From contig DDCY01000015.1 in assembly GCA_002335865.1 (NCBI GenBank), forward strand, positions 45,219 to 109,218: 64,000 bases of DNA, read 5' to 3'. Every line of letters starts with the position of its first letter. Position 1 is the first letter of the stretch. This document shows positions 61,819 to 64,000 of this stretch, piece by piece. The DNA is from Saprospiraceae bacterium UBA1994. Its GTDB lineage: Bacteria > Bacteroidota > Bacteroidia > Chitinophagales > Saprospiraceae. Below the pieces are notes generated by a model, which saw nothing but the letters and a program-made list of their open reading frames with translations, was not told where the DNA came from and made no database searches. The translations under genes were made by a program, and so were the position numbers.

Positions 61819-62612
61819 AGAGCACTGGCATATAATGCAAAATAATAATGTTTCAGATGATTCTCATCAGAAGATAGAATAGTCATTTCAGGAAGCGAAA
61901 CCCATTTTAAATGGCGATAATAGGGTGCTACAAACTTATAGATATCAGAGTTCACTCCTAACCATCCAGCCATTTCTAATACATCTATTTCCCTATCCAT
62001 ACTTGTAAATTCAGTAGCTAACTGTAAGTAATACAGAAAATCTTCTTTCGTTCGATAAGTATAAGCATTGTACATAATAAGGTCTCCTTTATTATAGGAC
62101 ATGTAGTGTATTCTACCCATTCCTACTAAAACCACATTTTTCTTGGCTTGAGAAGGATAAATATATTGTCTCATGGCCGTAGAGATATGTATCTCTAAAG
62201 TAGGATTTATTAAAGCATTGAGATTTGATCTAAGGTTACTATTAACAGGAAATACTGCGTAGATTCCACTATCTGTAAACCTATTGCTAAGAATTTCATC
62301 TCCAATAGATATATTGTTGAAGTATGCGTCAAAATCTCCTCCACCAAAGTCTAACTCACTCAGGTGCACAAAATCAGCTGTTGAGTATGTTACTGAGGTT
62401 TTGTTATAATTTAGATTGATATTACCATCTTCTATAAGTGCAGAAAATGGATCTTTGCTATATATGTCTATTGCATGATTACCCGATGCAACAAGATTGT
62501 TCTGTTTATCGAATACACCATAGACAAGACTGTCCATCTCAATAAGGACAGACAGAGTGTGATCTTTAGGATCTATATCTTTAGTTGTGAAGGTTAGATT
62601 TATCTGTCCCAA
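61806..62612 (-). CDS. DUF3822 family protein
   Basis: 268 residues. The Bacteroidota-specific DUF3822 family is typically next to rsmD, as here. N- and C-terminal halves look like two related ribonuclease-H/actin-like repeats (SVLIEMDSLVYGVFDKQNN; MYNAYTYRTKEDFLYYLQL). Function undefined. It overlaps rsmD by 13 bp and the upstream gene by 13 bp. Confidence 0.85.
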   Translation of the reverse strand: MGQINLTFTTKDIDPKDHTLSVLIEMDSLVYGVFDKQNNLVASGNHAIDIYSKDPFSALIEDGNINLNYNKTSVTYSTADFVHLSELDFGGGDFDAYFNNISIGDEILSNRFTDSGIYAVFPVNSNLRSNLNALINPTLEIHISTAMRQYIYPSQAKKNVVLVGMGRIHYMSYNKGDLIMYNAYTYRTKEDFLYYLQLATEFTSMDREIDVLEMAGWLGVNSDIYKFVAPYYRHLKWVSLPEMTILSSDENHLKHYYFALYASALCVS

Positions 62613-63184
62613 CTTCCTGATATATTTGGCTTATTTAAATCACCAAACTTAATTCGCTTAGCTGGCTCATAAGATTGATCGTACTTTGCATATTTTGGAT
62701 CAGCATACTTACCCATAAAATCTTTCCAGTAGGTACCTACTTCTACTACATTTACTAATGTAGACTGATACGTAAGTGTATCCGCAGCAATATCAAATGT
62801 CTTACCACCTGAGAATGGCACATACCTTAGTGAATCAAGATTAATACCCAAAGACATGATACTGTCGACTGCTGATGCGTAAGTGGTGTCAGTTAAGAAC
62901 TTTTCTGAATCTCCCGGAAATTCTGGATCTTCGGAAAGTACTATGAAAGGAATTTGACCATTTCTAAGTGTAGTGGATAGAGTATCGAAATCTCCAGCAA
63001 ATTCGCCAGTAATAGATCGATAAATTTCTTGAGCAGTTCTAATATCTTCTAACTGCTTTACCACAACAGCTTTTCTTGCTTGCTTAGCAGCTTGGAACTT
63101 GATAGGCTCTTTGATAGAAGAATAGAGTATATATGCAAGTAGTACAGCAAGAAGGTATATGAGTATTTTAAAAACGTTTTTCAT
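62600..63184 (-). CDS. Membrane-anchored protein of unknown function
   Basis: 194 residues. N-terminal membrane helix (FKILIYLLAVLLAYILYSSI) followed by a basic stretch and a helical segment (QLEDIRTAQEIYRSITGEFAGD), a pattern resembling pilin-like pseudopilin architecture, then SGGKTFDIAADTLTYQ and a C-terminal NISGSWDR. Conserved across Bacteroidota as far as I recall, always hypothetical. First gene of the unit with DUF3822 and rsmD, divergent from tsaD. Confidence 0.65.
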   Translation of the reverse strand: MKNVFKILIYLLAVLLAYILYSSIKEPIKFQAAKQARKAVVVKQLEDIRTAQEIYRSITGEFAGDFDTLSTTLRNGQIPFIVLSEDPEFPGDSEKFLTDTTYASAVDSIMSLGINLDSLRYVPFSGGKTFDIAADTLTYQSTLVNVVEVGTYWKDFMGKYADPKYAKYDQSYEPAKRIKFGDLNKPNISGSWDR

Positions 63185-63237
63185 TGAATAAAGCTTAATT
63201 TTGCGTTTGATACTAGTTAGAATTTAATCCCACGTAA

Positions 63238-63255
63238 ATCTACTACAATGTAGAT
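63238..63255. promoter_or_regulatory. Inverted repeat in the tsaD divergent promoter region
   Basis: ATCTAC-tacaat-GTAGAT forms a perfect 6-bp dyad between the divergent unknown-protein and tsaD genes, a possible operator or hairpin. Confidence 0.3.
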
Positions 63256-63375
63256 ATTATGTCACAATAATAGGTACCTCTTATGAATTTAGATGCATTT
63301 AATGACTATTCTGACGTAGTACAATAGTACAAAGATTAATTTATTTAAAGCAAGGTAAATATCCATTTTTAGAGT

Positions 63376-64000
63376 ATGAATGTTAAGAAAGGCGCAAAGG
63401 TGATCATATTAGCAATAGAATCTTCGTGTGATGACACGTCTGCAGCTATAATTATTGATGGAGAGATAAAGAGCAATCGTATAGCTAATCAAAGTGTACA
63501 TGAACAGTATGGAGGCGTAGTACCAGAACTCGCATCAAGAGCACATATGGCCAACATAGTACCTGTTGTCAAATCAGCCTTGGAAGATGCTAGTGTACAT
63601 CAAAAAGATTTGACGGCCATTGGATTCACAAGAGGTCCTGGACTGCTAGGCAGCTTAATTGTAGGCGTTTCATTCGCCAAATCTCTAGCCCTCGGCTTAG
63701 GCATTCCGCTAATAGAGGTACATCATATGAATGCACACATACTAGCACACTTCGCTGAAGATCCGAAGCCTCAGTTTCCATTTCTGTGCTTAACCGTATC
63801 TGGTGGTCACACTCAGATTGTACAAGTAGATGATTTTTTGGATATGGCGATTCTTGGACAAACAATCGATGATGCCGCTGGAGAAGCATTTGACAAAACC
63901 GGTAAAATGCTTGGACTAAATTACCCTGCGGGACCGATTATCGATAAATACGCTCAGGATGGTGACGCGATTTATACATTTACCGAACCTAAAGTAGATG
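63376..64000 (+). CDS. tsaD: tRNA N6-adenosine threonylcarbamoyltransferase TsaD (3' end outside window)
   Basis: 208 residues visible; the frame runs off the window. ILAIESSCDDTSAAI, GGVVPELASRAH, TRGPGLLGSLIVG, iron-binding HHMNAH (His117, His121), LTVSGGHTQIV and DDAAGEAFDKTGKMLGL are diagnostic of TsaD, which forms t6A37 in ANN-decoding tRNAs. ATG 63376 is used; an internal start at VIILAIESS would remove only the first residues. Confidence 0.96.
   Translation, partial: MNVKKGAKVIILAIESSCDDTSAAIIIDGEIKSNRIANQSVHEQYGGVVPELASRAHMANIVPVVKSALEDASVHQKDLTAIGFTRGPGLLGSLIVGVSFAKSLALGLGIPLIEVHHMNAHILAHFAEDPKPQFPFLCLTVSGGHTQIVQVDDFLDMAILGQTIDDAAGEAFDKTGKMLGLNYPAGPIIDKYAQDGDAIYTFTEPKVD

Noticed and set aside
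1..64000. tRNA, rRNA, CRISPR, prophage and insertion sequences
   Set aside because: No tRNA-like T-loop pattern, no rRNA blocks, no repeat-spacer array, no transposase or integrase was seen by reading both strands; a tool scan would be needed to be sure about tRNA.

Overview
This 64 kb window is a chromosomal segment of an AT-rich member of the Bacteroidota. The evidence is the type IX secretion (T9SS) apparatus and cargo genes (a PorP/SprF-type membrane protein, two proteins with C-terminal type A sorting domains, SprB-type repeats), SusC-like TonB receptor architecture, many lipoproteins with a Cys lipobox, several TAnnTTTG (-7) promoters, and family content typical of the phylum (DUF3822, DUF2795, MnmD, YtxJ, Mpl-like ligase). 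The modular metalloprotease with SprB repeats and P-domain would suit Saprospiria/Chitinophagia-like bacteria, but that placement is only an inference. No rRNA, tRNA, CRISPR array, prophage or insertion sequence is visible.

Layout. 1-3.8 kb: cut-off porP-like gene, a class III CoA-transferase, a possible decayed gene and an ABC-F ATPase, all on the minus strand. 4.1-10.3 kb: a DNA-damage/mutagenesis cassette, namely a LexA/CI-like self-cleaving repressor (minus) divergent from a Y-family polymerase, an HMCES/YedK-type SRAP protein and a short DnaE-type C-family polymerase (plus). The divergent promoter region holds five operator-like elements at an exact 19-bp period. This is the most system-like part of the window. 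10.4-15.3 kb: a 1614-residue secreted modular metalloprotease. 15.5-24.2 kb: pdhA, recF-dciA-like pair, rimM, a lipoprotein, mnmA, ccmB, a LysM-like/amidase protein and a beta-propeller lipoprotein. 24.2-31.2 kb: nucleotidyltransferase, di-haem peroxidase, Mpl-like ligase, a 48-residue lipoprotein, ytxJ-mnmD and a MacB-type permease. 31.4-37.3 kb: queA, DUF2795, cmk, cryptochrome-DASH and a lipoprotein-Sco1-cytochrome c operon. 37.4-45.6 kb: TonB receptor, rpe, a dicarboxylate/glutamate symporter, a T9SS-exported BNR protein and a pseudogene. 45.7-54.7 kb: TlpA-like lipoprotein, SDR enzyme, an acyltransferase-like protein, a lipoprotein resembling inorganic pyrophosphatase with lost active-site residues, a fused Dpp/Opp-type double ATPase, a possible AsmA-like remnant, a methyltransferase, rhomboid protease and rlmH. 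55.2-64 kb: TraB-like protein, Lrp regulator, LpxL-like acyltransferase, TlpA-like protein, pyrB/pyrR, the rsmD-DUF3822-unknown operon and the start of tsaD.

Most of the window is housekeeping: tRNA/rRNA modification and ribosome maturation (mnmA, mnmD, queA, tsaD, rlmH, rsmD, rimM), pyrimidine synthesis (pyrB, pyrR, cmk), central carbon metabolism (pdhA, rpe), replication/repair (recF, dciA-like, mutagenesis cassette, DASH protein), and envelope/respiration (Mpl-like, amidase, LpxL-like, ccmB, Sco1, cytochromes c). All family assignments come from reading motifs in the translated sequence; no database search was run.
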